A stretch of DNA of 64,000 bases from Eledone cirrhosa (GCA_964016885.1 OZ024747.1:58559363-58623362), one strand, 5' to 3'; shown: positions 1 through 12,564, counted from the first letter of the stretch. Made by a program: numbers and translations. Notes: a model not told the origin generated them from the letters alone.

Positions 1-240
1 CTATTCCTCACTCTCTTTCTCTCTCACCCTCTCTCATATATATATATATATCCAAAATTAAGATAGATTAAAAGAATTCAATCAGAATCGAAATGATGGG
101 TGTCATTCCTTAACGGAATGCGCCATATCGCCCGGAAAATAAGCTCTAGGACTTTGTAAGTACGAGCATTTTAATAACTAGGAATTGATCAACATATATA
201 TAAATAAATATAAACATGAAAAATCACAGGAGATAATTAT

Positions 241-247
241 TACAAGC

Positions 248-320
<73 letters not shown>
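241..320. repeat. (TA)n microsatellite
   Basis: An almost pure TA tract of about 70 bases directly precedes the first SINE. It is one of many such tracts in the window. Confidence 0.95.
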
Positions 321-322
<2 letters not shown>

Positions 323-352
323 GCAAGGACGATTTGTTAAGCCTTCATTATG

Positions 353-543
353 TCGGTGGATTGGCAGTATCGGTGGGGGATCGGACGCCATGCTTTCCAG
401 CATAGTTACGTCCCTTTACGATCTGAGTTCAAATCCCGCCGAGGTTGACTTTGCCTTTCATCCTTACGGGGTCGATAAAATAAAAAGTACCAGTAATGCA
501 CTGGATATTTGCTGGCCTTGTGTCTAAAGTAGAAACAATTATG
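353..543 (+). mobile_element. tRNA-derived SINE, short-body subfamily
   Basis: The head (about 353-445) reads as a tRNA-like promoter. It has a box A-like stretch around TTGGCAGTATCGG and a box B-like GAGTTCAAATCCCGCC, which RNA polymerase III would use. The body has the family hallmarks TTTGCCTTTCATCC, GGTCGATAAAATAAA, GTACCAGTAATGCACTGG and GCTGGCCTTGTG, and ends in GTAGAAACAATTAT. The copy lacks the roughly 35 base segment (GTCAATTTAATCGAC region) seen in long-body copies such as the one at 49.4 kb. An 11 bp perfect hairpin (548-558 with 575-585) lies just downstream. Confidence 0.9.
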
Positions 544-1004
544 TCTACTAGCAGAAAAACGACTCTTCGGGTGGTTTTCTGCTAGCATGTTTAGTCTGTA
601 TATTGATATTATACGCAGGTATATATACATGTAGATATGATACATCAAATAAAATCGTAATTGACAATATACACAGAGATTGAACGAAGGCTGTTACACT
701 GTAATCGGTAACGTAATCCATGATACATTAAAAAAGACGATATTATATATATACTGCATTAGGAGAAAATTAGTGACGGAAAATTAGTATGTTTATTTAA
801 GCGATCGCCACCGGAAGTGTTCACATTTCAGAAATTTTAAAGAAGTGAATTTTTAAATAAACAAAATATATTTAATGAACAGCCACGAAATTTAGTAGAT
901 AAATTATGTAATATTCATTCATTATTTATTCAAAGTAATCCAACTTATTTTACAAATGGGATAAAAAAAAAACCGTACGAAGTCCCGCAGACCTTCCTTT
1001 GTTA
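544..1004. other. AT-rich sequence with one interspersed repeat
   Basis: No coding sequence is evident. Bases 785-905 (ACCGGAAGTGTTCACATTT and following) match the segment at about 21243-21340, so they are a diverged copy of an interspersed element. The rest shows nothing I recognise. Confidence 0.5.
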
Positions 1005-1098
1005 TAGTTTAGATTGATTGGTAACGCTCGTTTCGCTATTGATCAGCTCAAGGTTCGATCTGTATCGATCTGGCCCGACTCTGGAAACAAAAACCAGC

Positions 1099-1100
<2 letters not shown>
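1005..1100 (+). mobile_element. possible tRNA-like SINE head
   Basis: GATTGGTAACGCTCG resembles a box A, and CAAGGTTCGATCTG about 45 bases later fits box B. The stretch then continues into GGCCCGACTCTGG and a (TA)n(GA)n tail. The body is not one I recognise, so this could be a truncated SINE or a chance match. Confidence 0.4.

Positions 1101-1173
<73 letters not shown>
1090..1173. repeat. (TA)n-(GA)n microsatellite
   Basis: A short TA run passes into a GA tract of about 60 bases with one TAGA interruption. Confidence 0.9.
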
Positions 1174-1175
<2 letters not shown>

Positions 1176-1237
1176 TATGGGGTACTGAGCCCGAGGATAC
1201 TACTAATCATTAGAGAACTTGATACATGCGGAGATCT

Positions 1238-1655
<418 letters not shown>

Positions 1656-1711
<56 letters not shown>

Positions 1712-1712
1712 T
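1656..1712. repeat. (TA)n microsatellite
   Basis: A TA tract of about 48 bases flanks the 3' side of the preceding foldback. Confidence 0.95.
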
Positions 1713-2140
1713 TATATATTGTAGGTGCGTGTGTCTGCCTGTGTGAAACCTAAATCAATGCTACTCACTTTTCTCTGTCCCTATAAAAAGAAATCTGACG
1801 TTTAAGTTGTAAACATTGGTAAGCAGTTTCGCATCAATGTCAACAACAAAGTAAAATGTTTATCAGTATTTTGCCTTCATAGAAATTATAGAGTAAGAAG
1901 CAAAACAGCGGCCATTTTGCAGACATCAATTGGTTTCTATTGAATGTTAATAGCAAACGTGGAAACAATATACGTCATTATCCTAGATTCCTATTCACCC
2001 CTCAGATATACAACATTCAAAGAACTTTGTCAAATGAACGACAGACTAGTTGATTGCTGTTGCTCTTGTTTTTTTAAATATTTCATTTGTGTTGCATTTC
2101 ATTTTGGTTGTGGTTTGTTGTTTTGCCTTATTTCGCTAGT
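1713..2140. other. unique AT-rich sequence
   Basis: I see no coding, RNA or repeat signal. The open frame starting near 1944 runs on into microsatellite and has no recognisable protein content. Confidence 0.5.
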
Positions 2141-2401
2141 GTTTGTATATGTATATATATATATGTGTGTGTGTATGTATATATGTATATATATATATGT
2201 ATGTATATATATATATATATGTATATGTAGATATATATATATATATATATGTATGTATATGTATATGTATATATATATATATATACGTGTGTGTGTCTGT
2301 GTGAATGCGTCTATATGTAAATGTATATATATATATATATATTTGCAGACACTGATACATACGTACATATATGCATACACATACACAAACCCACATATAT
2401 T

Positions 2402-2432
<31 letters not shown>

Positions 2433-2436
2433 CTAG

Positions 2437-2468
<32 letters not shown>

Positions 2469-2497
2469 CTAAAGAGAGAGAGAGAGAGAGAGAGAGG

Positions 2498-2568
<71 letters not shown>

Positions 2569-2575
2569 AGAGAGA
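2141..2575. repeat. compound (TA)n/(GT)n/(GA)n microsatellite
   Basis: Interrupted TA and TATG repeats with a GT island near 2285 run to about 2400. GA-rich tracts interleaved with TA follow, ending in about 50 bases of pure GA. Confidence 0.9.
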
Positions 2576-2715
2576 TAGCTATATAGATATAGCAATCCAA
2601 TCACGTTTACATGAAGATGAAATGGACAACATAATAATATATTACGAATATCTAGCCTCGTACCCTACCCAATCCGCTCTCATCGGAAAAACACCTTAAA
2701 TATAGTCATCCATAT

Positions 2716-2887
2716 CATCATCATCATCACCCTACTCCTACCCCTACTCATCATCATCATCATCAGCATCAGTGTTGTCATTCGTTAGGCTCTTATTGTT
2801 AGCATTAATGACGTACTCATTCTTCCGTATTTCAATAGTAATGACCCAACCGGGAAACTCCGTTAATGACTATTTCTTACAGTGTAT

Positions 2888-2946
<59 letters not shown>

Positions 2947-3140
2947 GGTACTACTACCACTACTACTATTGGTATTATTACCACTACTATTAACACTACT
3001 ACTGATAATACTACTAATACTACTACTACTACTACCACTACTACCATTAACACTACTACTACTACCACCACTACGACCACTACTCATACTGCTGCTGCTA
3101 CTATTACCATTAACACTACTGCTACTACTACTGGAAGAGT
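2716..3140. repeat. ATC and ACT/CTA trinucleotide arrays
   Basis: Short ATC runs occur at 2716-2770. A CTA array is pure from about 2890 to 2946 and degenerates into ACT/ACC variants to about 3135. All frames are open and give homopolymers (Thr, Leu, Tyr, Ser, Val), so the long frames here are artefacts of the triplet. Confidence 0.95.
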
Positions 3141-3548
3141 CTGATGAAAGAAAGTTACCTATAGCTTCAACTTATGACGACATTACTTAACTCTCTATTT
3201 ATGCACCTACATATCTATATACTTATCTATCTACCTACATAACTACATCTCTCTATGTCTGTCTGTCTGTCTGCCTGCCTGACTGTCAATCTATTCTTAA
3301 GTATGTATATTTACCAATATAGCTACCTTAGTACAAGATCAACAATAACAACAACAAAGCACATATCCTAATAGCTGTCCGATGATAGATAAATAGATAG
3401 ATAGTGTTGTAATCAAGGATTTACAAAATTACTTTCTTTAACTAGAAATCCCGAGTAATTGCTAGTAGTATATATGTATATGTGCACATAAGTATATATA
3501 GATATAAAATTAGAATTGGTGCTCTGAAATACCGATATATATATATAT
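3141..3548. other. unique sequence with short degenerate simple repeats
   Basis: It contains scattered CTAT/CTGT tetranucleotide runs (3200-3290) and a short GATA run (3388-3402). No gene or element is recognised. Confidence 0.5.
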
Positions 3549-3550
3549 AT

Positions 3551-3990
3551 GAATGTATATACAGTGTATTCTGCAATATACTGTATGCTTAATTAAAAGC
3601 ATTTTGAAGACCTTACGCTATTGTTTTAAAGTAGTGACTATGTCACAAACAAAGGAAATAAGCTGACAAATCTCTGTTTGATACTGTTGGTATTCCACCA
3701 ATTCTAATTATCAATTTTTGCTGGACCGGCAACCGCTCTGTATAATCACTTCCTGGTTATTACTGGAATTCTATAAGAATCTAACATTCATAATTTTCAA
3801 CAAACAAGGGGAGTGCTAAGCTCTAAGAAATACCAACAGTGTGAAACAGAGATCTGTCAGCTTATCTCCCTTTGTTTGTTGAAAAAAGAAGTAAGTGACA
3901 TAGTCACTACTTTAAAACAATAGCGTAAGGTCTTCAAAATGCTTTTAATTATGTATAGTGTATTGCAAAATACACTATGTATACATTCAT
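3551..3990. mobile_element. long inverted repeat element
   Basis: Left arm 3551-3697 and right arm 3827-3990 are reverse complements with a few indels. Examples are GCATTTTGAAGACCTTACGC against GCGTAAGGTCTTCAAAATGC, and ACCAACAGT near the inner ends. A unique centre of about 130 bases separates them. No open frame fills the element, so it is MITE-like or a head-to-head dimer of a retroelement tail. I found no hammerhead core in it, unlike several foldbacks further on. Confidence 0.8.
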
Positions 3991-4057
3991 ATATAGATAT
4001 GTACACACACACACACGCACACACACATACACACACACAAAATACATATATATATAT

Positions 4058-4165
4058 ACAGAGAGGCAGAGATGTAAAATCCTGACCGAAGCACCAAGCG
4101 ATTTCGGCTTGCGAGAAAACCTTTTCCATGGTGTAGTATTATTTGTAGTTTGGAAAAAGAATAGC
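4058..4165 (-). mobile_element. interspersed repeat with half-hammerhead arm
   Basis: The minus strand reads GAAA (4105-4102), then a hairpin with AUCG (4102-4099) and CGGU (4088-4085) ends, then C at 4084. The shared GATGTAAAATCC end ties it to the 1238-1337 repeat. The CUGANGA side is missing or unrecognisable. It is preceded by a CA tract (3998-4045). Confidence 0.4.
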
Positions 4166-4279
4166 TCACGGGTCTCTCTCTACATATAGTAATTTTAATA
4201 ATAGCAACTTAATTGCTCATTAAGTTGGTGATGAACTACGTCCGTTCTATTCGACAAGCTTCCCCTCATAATATACATA

Positions 4280-4288
4280 TATATATAC

Positions 4289-4343
<55 letters not shown>

Positions 4344-4344
4344 G

Positions 4345-4380
<36 letters not shown>
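4280..4380. repeat. (TA)n-(GT)n microsatellite
   Basis: About 40 bases of TA are followed by about 55 bases of GT with one GGGTAT interruption. Confidence 0.95.
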
Positions 4381-4895
4381 ACATATTCAATCTAATGGAC
4401 TATAGGAGAGATGGTGTGTCACTTAATGCTGAAAATCCGTTAAATCGAAAGTAAACTATGGTCCATATTTATTGGTGCTAATACAAATAAATGCTTTGGC
4501 AAAATTGATGCAAGTTCATATTCTATAATTACTTAATATTAATATAAATATTATATTATATTTACTTAACTTTTAACATTATAGTTGATGTGTAATTCTC
4601 TGTGACCCTAGTGGTAGTACAGTATTGTACAATTGTTATTTGATCCGTTAAATATCGAATGAGCTAATACAAAGTATGTTAAACAAATAGCTTATTATTT
4701 ATTTGGCGGATCTCTATGAAATTATTTCCAGCCTACACGTAGCGGGAGGTTCTCACATATGATGTTGAAAGTCTAAACCGCAGTTTACTTATAATGACCT
4801 ATAGGCATTACGTTGACATTGACTGATATGATGATGTCTGATATACACACAAGGCCCGCAATGTGGGGGAGAGGGGAATGTCTATGAAATAGACG
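4381..4895. other. unique AT-rich sequence
   Basis: No gene or repeat is recognised. Confidence 0.5.
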
Positions 4896-4916
4896 ATAGT
4901 GCATTACTGGTACTTT

Positions 4917-5108
4917 AATGATGCCATCATCATCACTATTACAAGCACGATCGTATTTAGCCAAATCCTTCACCTCATTATCAACATCGCCATCATCATT
5001 CTCGCCATTATCATTATCTCCGCCATCATCACCTTCATCATCATCACATTATTTCTCATCCACATCATTCATCATCGCCATTATCATCATCATCATCGCC
5101 ATCATCAC

Positions 5109-5174
<66 letters not shown>

Positions 5175-6045
5175 CATCATCATCGGCATCATCCTTATTG
5201 GTATCATCCTTATCGCCATCGCCATCATCATCGCCATCATCATCATCATCATAATCATCATCACATTCCTTCATCGCATCATCATCATAACCATGACCAC
5301 CATCATCACCATCAATATCATCACTATCACATTCCCGCCCCCTCCTCCCCCTCCTCCTCCACCTCATCATCACCGCCATCACCGCCATCATCATCATCAT
5401 CATTACCATCATCCTTATCGCCATCATCATCACCACCACCACCATCATCATCATCGCCATCGCCATCGCCACCAACATCGCCATCACCATCATCATCACC
5501 ACCACCATCATCTCCATCATCATCATCTTCACCGCCATCATCATCAACACGATCATCACCACCACCATCATCAACACCATCATCTCCATCATCATCATCT
5601 TCGCCGCCATCATCATCAACACCATCATCACCACCACCATCATCAACACCATCATCTCCATCATCATCATCTTCGCCGCCATCATCATCAACACGATCAT
5701 CACCACCACCATCATCAACACCATCATCTCCATCATCATCATCTTCGCCGCCATCATCATCAACACCATCATCACCACCACCGTCATCAACACCATCATC
5801 ACCACCACCATCATCAACACCATCATCACCACCACCATCATCAACACCATCATCTCCATCATCATCTTCACCGCCATCATCATCAACACCATCATCACAA
5901 CCACCATCAGCAACACCATCATCACCACCACCATCATCAACACCATCATCGCCATCATCATCATCTTCACCGCCATCATCATCAACACCATCATCACCAC
6001 CACCACCATCATCAACACCATCATCTCCATCATCACCGATATCAT
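4917..6045. repeat. ATC/CAT satellite-like array with 72 bp higher-order units
   Basis: About 1.13 kb of ATC-based triplets with CAC, GCC and CTC variants. The CTCC variant recurs at 5512, 5584, 5656 and 5728, exactly 72 bases apart, giving a 24-codon higher-order unit. The block later expands irregularly (next at 5854). Because the array is triplet-based and lacks stop triplets, very long frames open on both strands: poly-His or Ser/Pro on plus, Met/Val or Asp/Gly on minus. None has flanking coding context, so I read this as non-coding. Confidence 0.9.
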
Positions 6046-6321
6046 CAGATGTCAGCAGCTTTGTATATAGCTTGTGCACCACTCTATGCATCTTGGTGTA
6101 ACTTGGTGCACATTCTTGCACCGACTACAATGTCTAACACAATCTATGTTAATTTCCCTGTAACAAATATTTCTCACATTTTCTCGCTAATATTTTCTCC
6201 ATTTTCAATTGACGACATTCAATTCTCTCATCCACCCGGATATCACAGAAGGTGCTGGCGATTAAATGGAGTTATTAATGTATTCATGTGTTGGTTCACA
6301 CACTGCACATCATACGGAAAC
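6046..6321. other. unique sequence
   Basis: No recognisable feature between the ATC array and the CA-rich minisatellite. Confidence 0.45.
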
Positions 6322-8025
6322 TATGCACTCACACACCACACACATACATGCACAGAAATACAGACACATGCAACACAGACACACAGATACACGCATGCAC
6401 ACAAACACATTTATGTTCTGATGTAGATGCATTTACGCATGCATGTAGCATGCATGTACAGCATAGACATACATATATACTCGCGCACACATACGCACAA
6501 ACACATACATGCACATAATCATGCACATGCAAACAAACTCACACATATGCACAGAAACACAGGCGTGAACAGAAACGCACACACGTACACACACATCTAC
6601 ACAAACCCAAAATACACATGCACACAAATACACAGAAGCACAGGCGCACAGGCGTAAACACATACACACACACATACACACACATACACATTCACACAAA
6701 CATACGCATGCTCAGTAACACACACATGTACACAAACACAAAACACACATGCACACAAATACACATGCACATAAATACACACATGCACAGAAACAAACAT
6801 GCACAGAAACATGCACACAAATACACACATGCAGCCACCAGCCACACACAAACACACACACACATGCACTAACCCACCTCACACATACACGAAAACACAC
6901 ATACACATAAACATACATACACAGACACACATATGCCGGCACAAACACACGCATGCACACATACACACGCATGCATACAAACACACAGGCATACATACGT
7001 ACTCTCACTCACACTCATACATAGATTCCCACGCAAACACACAGGCATACATACGTACTCACACATACACTCATACATAGATTCGCACACAAACACACAG
7101 GCATACATACGTACTCACACACAAACACACGCATGCATACAAACACACAGGCATACATACGTTCTCACACACAAACACACGCATGCATACAAACACACAT
7201 GCATACATACGTACTCACACATACACTCATACATAGATTCGCACACAAACACACGCATGCATACAAACACACAGGCATACATACGTACTCACACATATAC
7301 TCATACATAGATTCGCACACAAACACACGCATGCTACACAAACACACAGGCATACATACGTACTCACACACAAACACACGCATGCATACAAACACACAGG
7401 CATACAACTATACTCACACATACACTCATACATAGATTCGCACACAAACACACGCATGCATACAAACACACAGGCATACATATGTACTCACACACAAACA
7501 CGCGCATGCATACAAACACACATGCATGCATACAATACGTACTCACACATACACTCATACATAGATTCACACACAAACACACGCATATACAAACACACAT
7601 ACATACATACATGCGTATATATATACATAGTCAGACATACATTCGCACACAAACACACGCATGCATACAAACACACAGGCATACATACGTACTCACACAC
7701 AAACACACTCACGCATACAAACACACATGCATACATACGTACTCACACATACACTCATACATAGATTGACACACAAACACACGCATGTATACAAACACAT
7801 ATACATACATACATACGTATATACATACATAGTCAGACATACATTCGCACACAAACACACGCATGCATACAAACACACAGGCATACATACGTACTCACAC
7901 ATACACTCATACATAGATTGACACACAAACACACGCATGTATACAAACACACATACATACATACATACATACATACATACGTATATACATACATAGTCAG
8001 ACATACATTCGCACACAAACACACT
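6322..8025. repeat. CA-rich minisatellite, about 74 bp unit with variants
   Basis: From about 6322 to 6960 the DNA is irregular ACACA/CATGCA repeats. From 6960 it organises into units containing AAACACACGCATGCATAC, AGGCATACATACGTACTCAC and CATACACTCATACATAGATT. The ATAGATTC marker recurs at 7021, 7077, 7233, 7307, 7432 and 7561, with spacings of 56, 156, 74, 125 and 129, so units expand and contract. Two longer variants near 7620 and 7800-7990 insert TATACATACATAGTCAGACA. Long open frames on both strands (His/Thr or Cys/Val rich) are repeat artefacts. Confidence 0.9.
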
Positions 8026-8110
8026 GGCTATTGAGCAGTTCAATGATTTGCCTGGTCATACCATGAAATTAAACACATGCTACGTTTAATAATAATCACT
8101 TTCTCATCGC
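8026..8110. other. unique sequence
   Basis: A short stretch with no recognisable feature. Confidence 0.4.
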
Positions 8111-8114
8111 CATT

Positions 8115-8286
8115 GTAGAGAGAGAGAGAGAGAGAGAAGGGAGAGAGGGGAAAGAGAGAGAAAGAGAGGGGTGTAAGCGATGGCGAGTGGAATAGAGAGG
8201 AAAAGTGAAAGTAAGAGAGAAATAAAAAAGGGGAAAGCTGGGGAGAATGAAAGAGGAGGAACGTAAGAGAGAATGAGAGAGAGAGT
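8115..8286. repeat. GA-rich purine tract
   Basis: Strongly strand-asymmetric, with plus strand A and G almost throughout. It starts with a pure GA run and then becomes irregular. Confidence 0.85.
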
Positions 8287-8480
8287 CATGAATTGTTCAA
8301 AATATGTGCGTATATTGGTGTATGTATTCATCTATGTTATGGAGCTGTGTATTTGTGTATGTATATTCATGTATGTATGTATAATAAATATATACATAGA
8401 TACATACATGAATATAGTATATGTGTATTATCTATGTCTGTTTGTAGAAGCCATTTTTATATTAAATGTTGTTATATATA

Positions 8481-8698
8481 TATATATAAATGGAATAGAA
8501 TGAAACGAAATTTCATTTCTCACTCTTAGTACGGCACTTACTTAAATGTAAGTATGTATGTATGAATGCGTACATACATATATGTGAGAAATGAAATTTC
8601 GTTTCATTCTATTCCATTTATCGTTTTCGGTGTGCGCGGCCGACTGACCTCACGCGATATGCAAATTGGGCTGCTCAGCCGTTAATGTGCATAAGGAG

Positions 8699-8700
<2 letters not shown>
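8481..8700. mobile_element. diverged rearranged copy of the 19.6-20.6 kb element
   Basis: The arm GAAACGAAATTTCATTTC (about 8500) is mirrored at 8587-8606, making a small foldback with GGCACTTACTTAAATGTAAG inside. It then runs into CGTTTTCGGTGTGCG and CAAATTGGGCTGCTCAGCCG, which is the inverted counterpart of about 19995-20065. The hammerhead segment of the 19.9 kb copies is absent. A TA tract (8701-8760) follows. Confidence 0.7.

Positions 8701-8760
<60 letters not shown>
8701..8760. repeat. (TA)n microsatellite
   Basis: A TA tract of about 58 bases bounding the preceding element. Confidence 0.95.
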
Positions 8761-8762
<2 letters not shown>

Positions 8763-8883
8763 GGAGGTGAGTTTTATTGTAGTACAATAAAGCAATGCAG
8801 ATATCGGATAAGAAGCACTCTACAGTTTGTGGGACTGGAGTATGCATAATATAAGATCAAAAGATGGTTAAAGGAGTTCAATA

Positions 8884-8954
8884 TATTTTATTATGCGCAT
8901 TTCAAAAACAAACATCATCAAACAATAATATTTGTGTTTTCATCAGATAAAACA
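8884..8954 (-). ncRNA. hammerhead ribozyme (left arm, 9 kb palindrome)
   Basis: This is the exact mirror of 9075-9145, read on the minus strand. It has the same stem I, CUGAUGA, long stem II, GAAA, loop-less stem III and NUH site. Pairings are given in the right-arm entry. Confidence 0.8.
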
Positions 8955-9074
8955 GGAGAACATGATATGAAGGCTAAAAAAACACTTGTTGATAGTGCAG
9001 TTTTAAATCAACATATGTTGATTTAAAACTGCACTATCAACAAGTGTTTTTTTAGCCTTCATATCATGTTGTCC

Positions 9075-9145
9075 TGTTTTATCTGATGAAAACACAAATA
9101 TTATTGTTTGATGATGTTTGTTTTTGAAATGCGCATAATAAAATA
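9075..9145 (+). ncRNA. hammerhead ribozyme (right arm, 9 kb palindrome)
   Basis: All parts of a type I hammerhead can be paired by eye. Stem I is UGUUUUAU (9075-9082) with AUAAAAUA (9138-9145), 8 pairs. CUGAUGA is 9083-9089. Stem II includes CAAAUAUUAUU with GAUGAUGUUUG around a GUUU loop, 11 pairs including wobbles, extended by an A-rich/U-rich outer part. GAAA is 9126-9129. Stem III is AUGC/GCAU with no loop. Position 17 is A at 9137, giving an AUA cleavage triplet. Every invariant core base is present. Hammerheads cleave their own RNA and in animals are typical of Penelope-like elements and retrozymes. Confidence 0.85.
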
Positions 9146-9175
9146 TATTGAACTCCTTTAACCATCTTTTGATCT

Positions 9176-9178
<3 letters not shown>

Positions 9179-9268
<90 letters not shown>
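9179..9268. repeat. (TA)n microsatellite
   Basis: About 90 bases of nearly pure TA, continuous with the end of the palindrome. Confidence 0.95.
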
Positions 9269-9271
<3 letters not shown>

Positions 9272-9534
9272 GGGTAGATGGATAAACGGTTGGGTGTATA
9301 TGTTATGTATGAATGTATATATACATGCGTATATAAGCATGCATGCATATGTGTAGGTTATCATGTTATTAAATACACAGGAATCCTTCACGCAAGTCCT
9401 TTACTTCAAAGAAACAATGTTCAGCTGATTTGATGTAGATATACTTATTAATAGAAATGAAAATGAATGTTTCGAAGTGTACCACTAAATATAAGTGTAC
9501 ACATATAAGTGTGTGTGTGTATATATATATATAT

Positions 9535-9623
9535 GAAAGGATTCAGGACCCCGACGGCTGAGCTCCGGCCGTTTCGACACCTAGATCTACTACCCCAAGT
9601 ATCAAGTACTCTGGTGGGTTATT
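9535..9623 (+). mobile_element. deleted copy of the GACCCCGACGGCTGAGCTC family
   Basis: The left arm (CAGGACCCCGACGGCTGAGC to GTTTCGACACCTAGATCT) joins directly to the tail CTACTACCCCAAGTATCAAG. The inverted second arm present at 1.4 and 17.1 kb has been lost. Confidence 0.75.
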
Positions 9624-9639
9624 ATATATATATATATTT

Positions 9640-11034
9640 AACCACACCCTATTTGTTTGAAGAAAGAAGACCAGGTGAACATCATGGCTGCCAGGGAGTC
9701 ACTGGTTTTACATCAGAATTTTCCTTCTCCTAGAATGGTATTCTATCAAAAACTTGCAGAAAATATCTATATGTTAGATTATATTCTATTTTTGTATTGA
9801 ATCCATATATGAGTAAACATGTTAAAAAAACGAAATTTAGGAGAGAAACATATGTTTGTTTAGTTATATAATTAATATCTTAAAGCGAATATCTCGTTGT
9901 AGTTTAATCTCATCTCAGCTCTAATTTAGAAGAGCACACTGCTGTCCAGAAATATTTTAATTGAACCCATGATGAATACACTGATTTGTGGTGTTTTAAT
10001 CTGAGTGCGTTATATCTCCGTAGGTTCCAACGACGAGTTTTCCAGTTGATGCGGCAATCAACGGAACAGATTTCTTGTGAAATTGAAGTGAGTAATTTGG
10101 GGAATATTCTGCGTGTTACAGAGTGTGACTAGCTGCCCTCCTTTTAAGTAAAGACACAACTATTTTCGCTAGCTGAGTAGACTGAGGCAATGAGAAATAA
10201 TATGTCTTACACAAGGACACAATGCATCGCGGGGAATAGAATTCTGCAATCTCTAAGTTTCTAGCGAGTGTATATACGCTCTGGTTTTTCTACACTTGCC
10301 ATAATTTTCTTTATTCTACAGAGCTTATTAGTCGTATTCCAAGCCACACAGACTCTCCCAACATACTCGTCATTCACCTCTAAATATATTGTGTTGTTTT
10401 AACCGATACGCTCCCTCACTAACGCCTACATTCATTTCTTCTTACCTAAAAGATACTTACCATCTAGATATCCATACTTATACCATTAGGGACTACGGAA
10501 AAAAATACGGTGTCATTTATAAAATTGTTAATTGTTACTCCACGTCAAAAGTTGACTCGCAACTAAGAGGTAACTTAACTGTTGTTGCCTCTTTTTGATT
10601 TATTTATTTATTTTTACCTATTGATGCAGAAGATGTTGGCAGCTATACCATAGAGAACAGAACGTCTACTGAATAAAATGGCAATCTGTATATTTGATTT
10701 TGTTATTAAGATTTTGCTTTGCTGGCGTTGTTATCATAATATATTTTCATGGACTTTTAAGCAGAACGGAATTATGTTTCATGCTAGATTATATTTGACT
10801 CAGTGAAATGAGTTAAATAAAGTTAATATCAGAAAATAGTTGTGGTTTAAATACCATTGTTTCTACACTAATCAACCATCTTTTAAATTATCTCTTCCAT
10901 AATAAACATTTTCAACGTCGACTACCTCAGGTCAGCGATATGTGATATTAACTAATGGCAGGCAATGAATTGCTACATTAATTTATTCCCCCATCAATGA
11001 AACTGTTTTCTTTTTTATATGCCTTTGTGTATGC
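9640..11034. other. unique AT-rich sequence
   Basis: About 1.4 kb without recognisable coding or repeat content. The frame at 10389-10598 has no protein I recognise and no supporting context. Confidence 0.5.
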
Positions 11035-11350
11035 TCATTCACATAAACACATATGTGTGTATTCGTTGTCATACACGTATGCTTCATGTATATAGATGCC
11101 CATACACACGTACGTATATGTGTGTGTGAGAGAGAGTGTGGGTTTGAACTGATTCTCATGCACCTGTGTTTGAATACATATTAATTCCCATACACACGTA
11201 TGCGTGTGTGTGTGTATGTGTGTATTCATTATGAAACGTATGTTCGAGTATATATTAATTCCTATACAAATGTATATGTGTGGGTGTATAATTGTGTGTG
11301 GTGGTATGTTTCTGATTGTGTGTGAGTATTCATTCGCATATAGAAATATG
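11035..11350. repeat. degenerate TGTATG/CACATA-rich tract
   Basis: Irregular GT and TATG repeats with recurring CCCATACACACGTA/TTAATTCCCATACACACG segments suggest an old, decayed minisatellite. Confidence 0.6.
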
Positions 11351-11866
11351 TGCATGTAACTTAACGAGAATTTGTAGTATTAAATGATGTTGTTTTATCG
11401 ACCAAATTCCACGATATGAGGACCATGGGAGAGGATAAACAAAACGTTATAGAAATTACAAAATTATTCCCTTCAATTCACAAAGTTTTGCCAGAACACT
11501 TTAATTTTCTCCATGAAAAACCCGACGCAATGAAATTGAGTAAATTCATCGTAGAAATATTGTAAAAACATTAAACTAAAAACAATAGCGTTATTTGCTT
11601 CAGCTAGTGTCTCAATGTTCAGCTAAACTTCTTTTATTCCAAGAAAGTCCGTTTATATTATGTCAAAATCAATTGTTTAGATTTATTAAAACGATTGATT
11701 TCAGAATCTTGGGATTGGTTTCAGATATATGTAAATAGACATTAAGCAACTGGGAAAATATTCATTATTGTATTGCATATACTATATTAGATTGCATCGC
11801 ATTTTGTTCTGGTGGACGATTTGCGAAAACCATTAAAGATTTTCTGATTAAAAATATACTTGGAAA

Positions 11867-11870
<4 letters not shown>
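11351..11870. other. unique AT-rich sequence
   Basis: Nothing recognised. Confidence 0.5.
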
Positions 11871-12190
<320 letters not shown>

Positions 12191-12318
12191 GACGAGGTTA
12201 TTGTATCAACTATAATCTCGCATGCACACATTATTCACTCAATCAGTTATGGAATGAATTTGTAAGAAACAAAATATATCTCAGAGTGCTTACAAAATGT
12301 TTGTTAACAATGTGGCAT

Positions 12319-12394
<76 letters not shown>

Positions 12395-12564
12395 TTTATA
12401 TATTTGTTCCACAAAACAAAGACAAAATGGAGTAGAAGTCTAAGGCCGGAAAGAAAGAAGAAGCGTAAAACAGATAGTCATTGAGGTGGTCACGCAATGT
12501 GTCTTTTTGTGTCAGAGTGTGTATGCGTTTGTGTGGGTGTATGTATGTGTTTTGGCGTGTATTA

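Larger units (their letters stand above)
8847..9182. mobile_element. near-perfect palindromic element, hammerhead family 1
   Basis: Two arms of about 164 bases are mirror images around 9014/9015 (centre ACATATGT), with one mismatch noticed (GGAGAACATG against the complement of CATGTTGTCC). There is essentially no loop. Each arm encodes a complete hammerhead, annotated separately, pointing outwards. The right end merges into a 90 base TA tract (9179-9268). Such identity implies very recent formation, active gene conversion between arms, or an assembly or sequencing foldback. Confidence 0.9.

Noticed and set aside
4899..6426. Very long open frames (up to 502 codons) rich in His, Ser/Pro, Met/Val or Asp/Gly
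   Set aside because: They are stop-free readings of an ATC triplet array on both strands, with no flanking coding sequence or domain.
6288..8043. Many overlapping frames of His/Thr or Cys/Val residues
   Set aside because: All come from CA-rich minisatellite. Frames are open on both strands at once.
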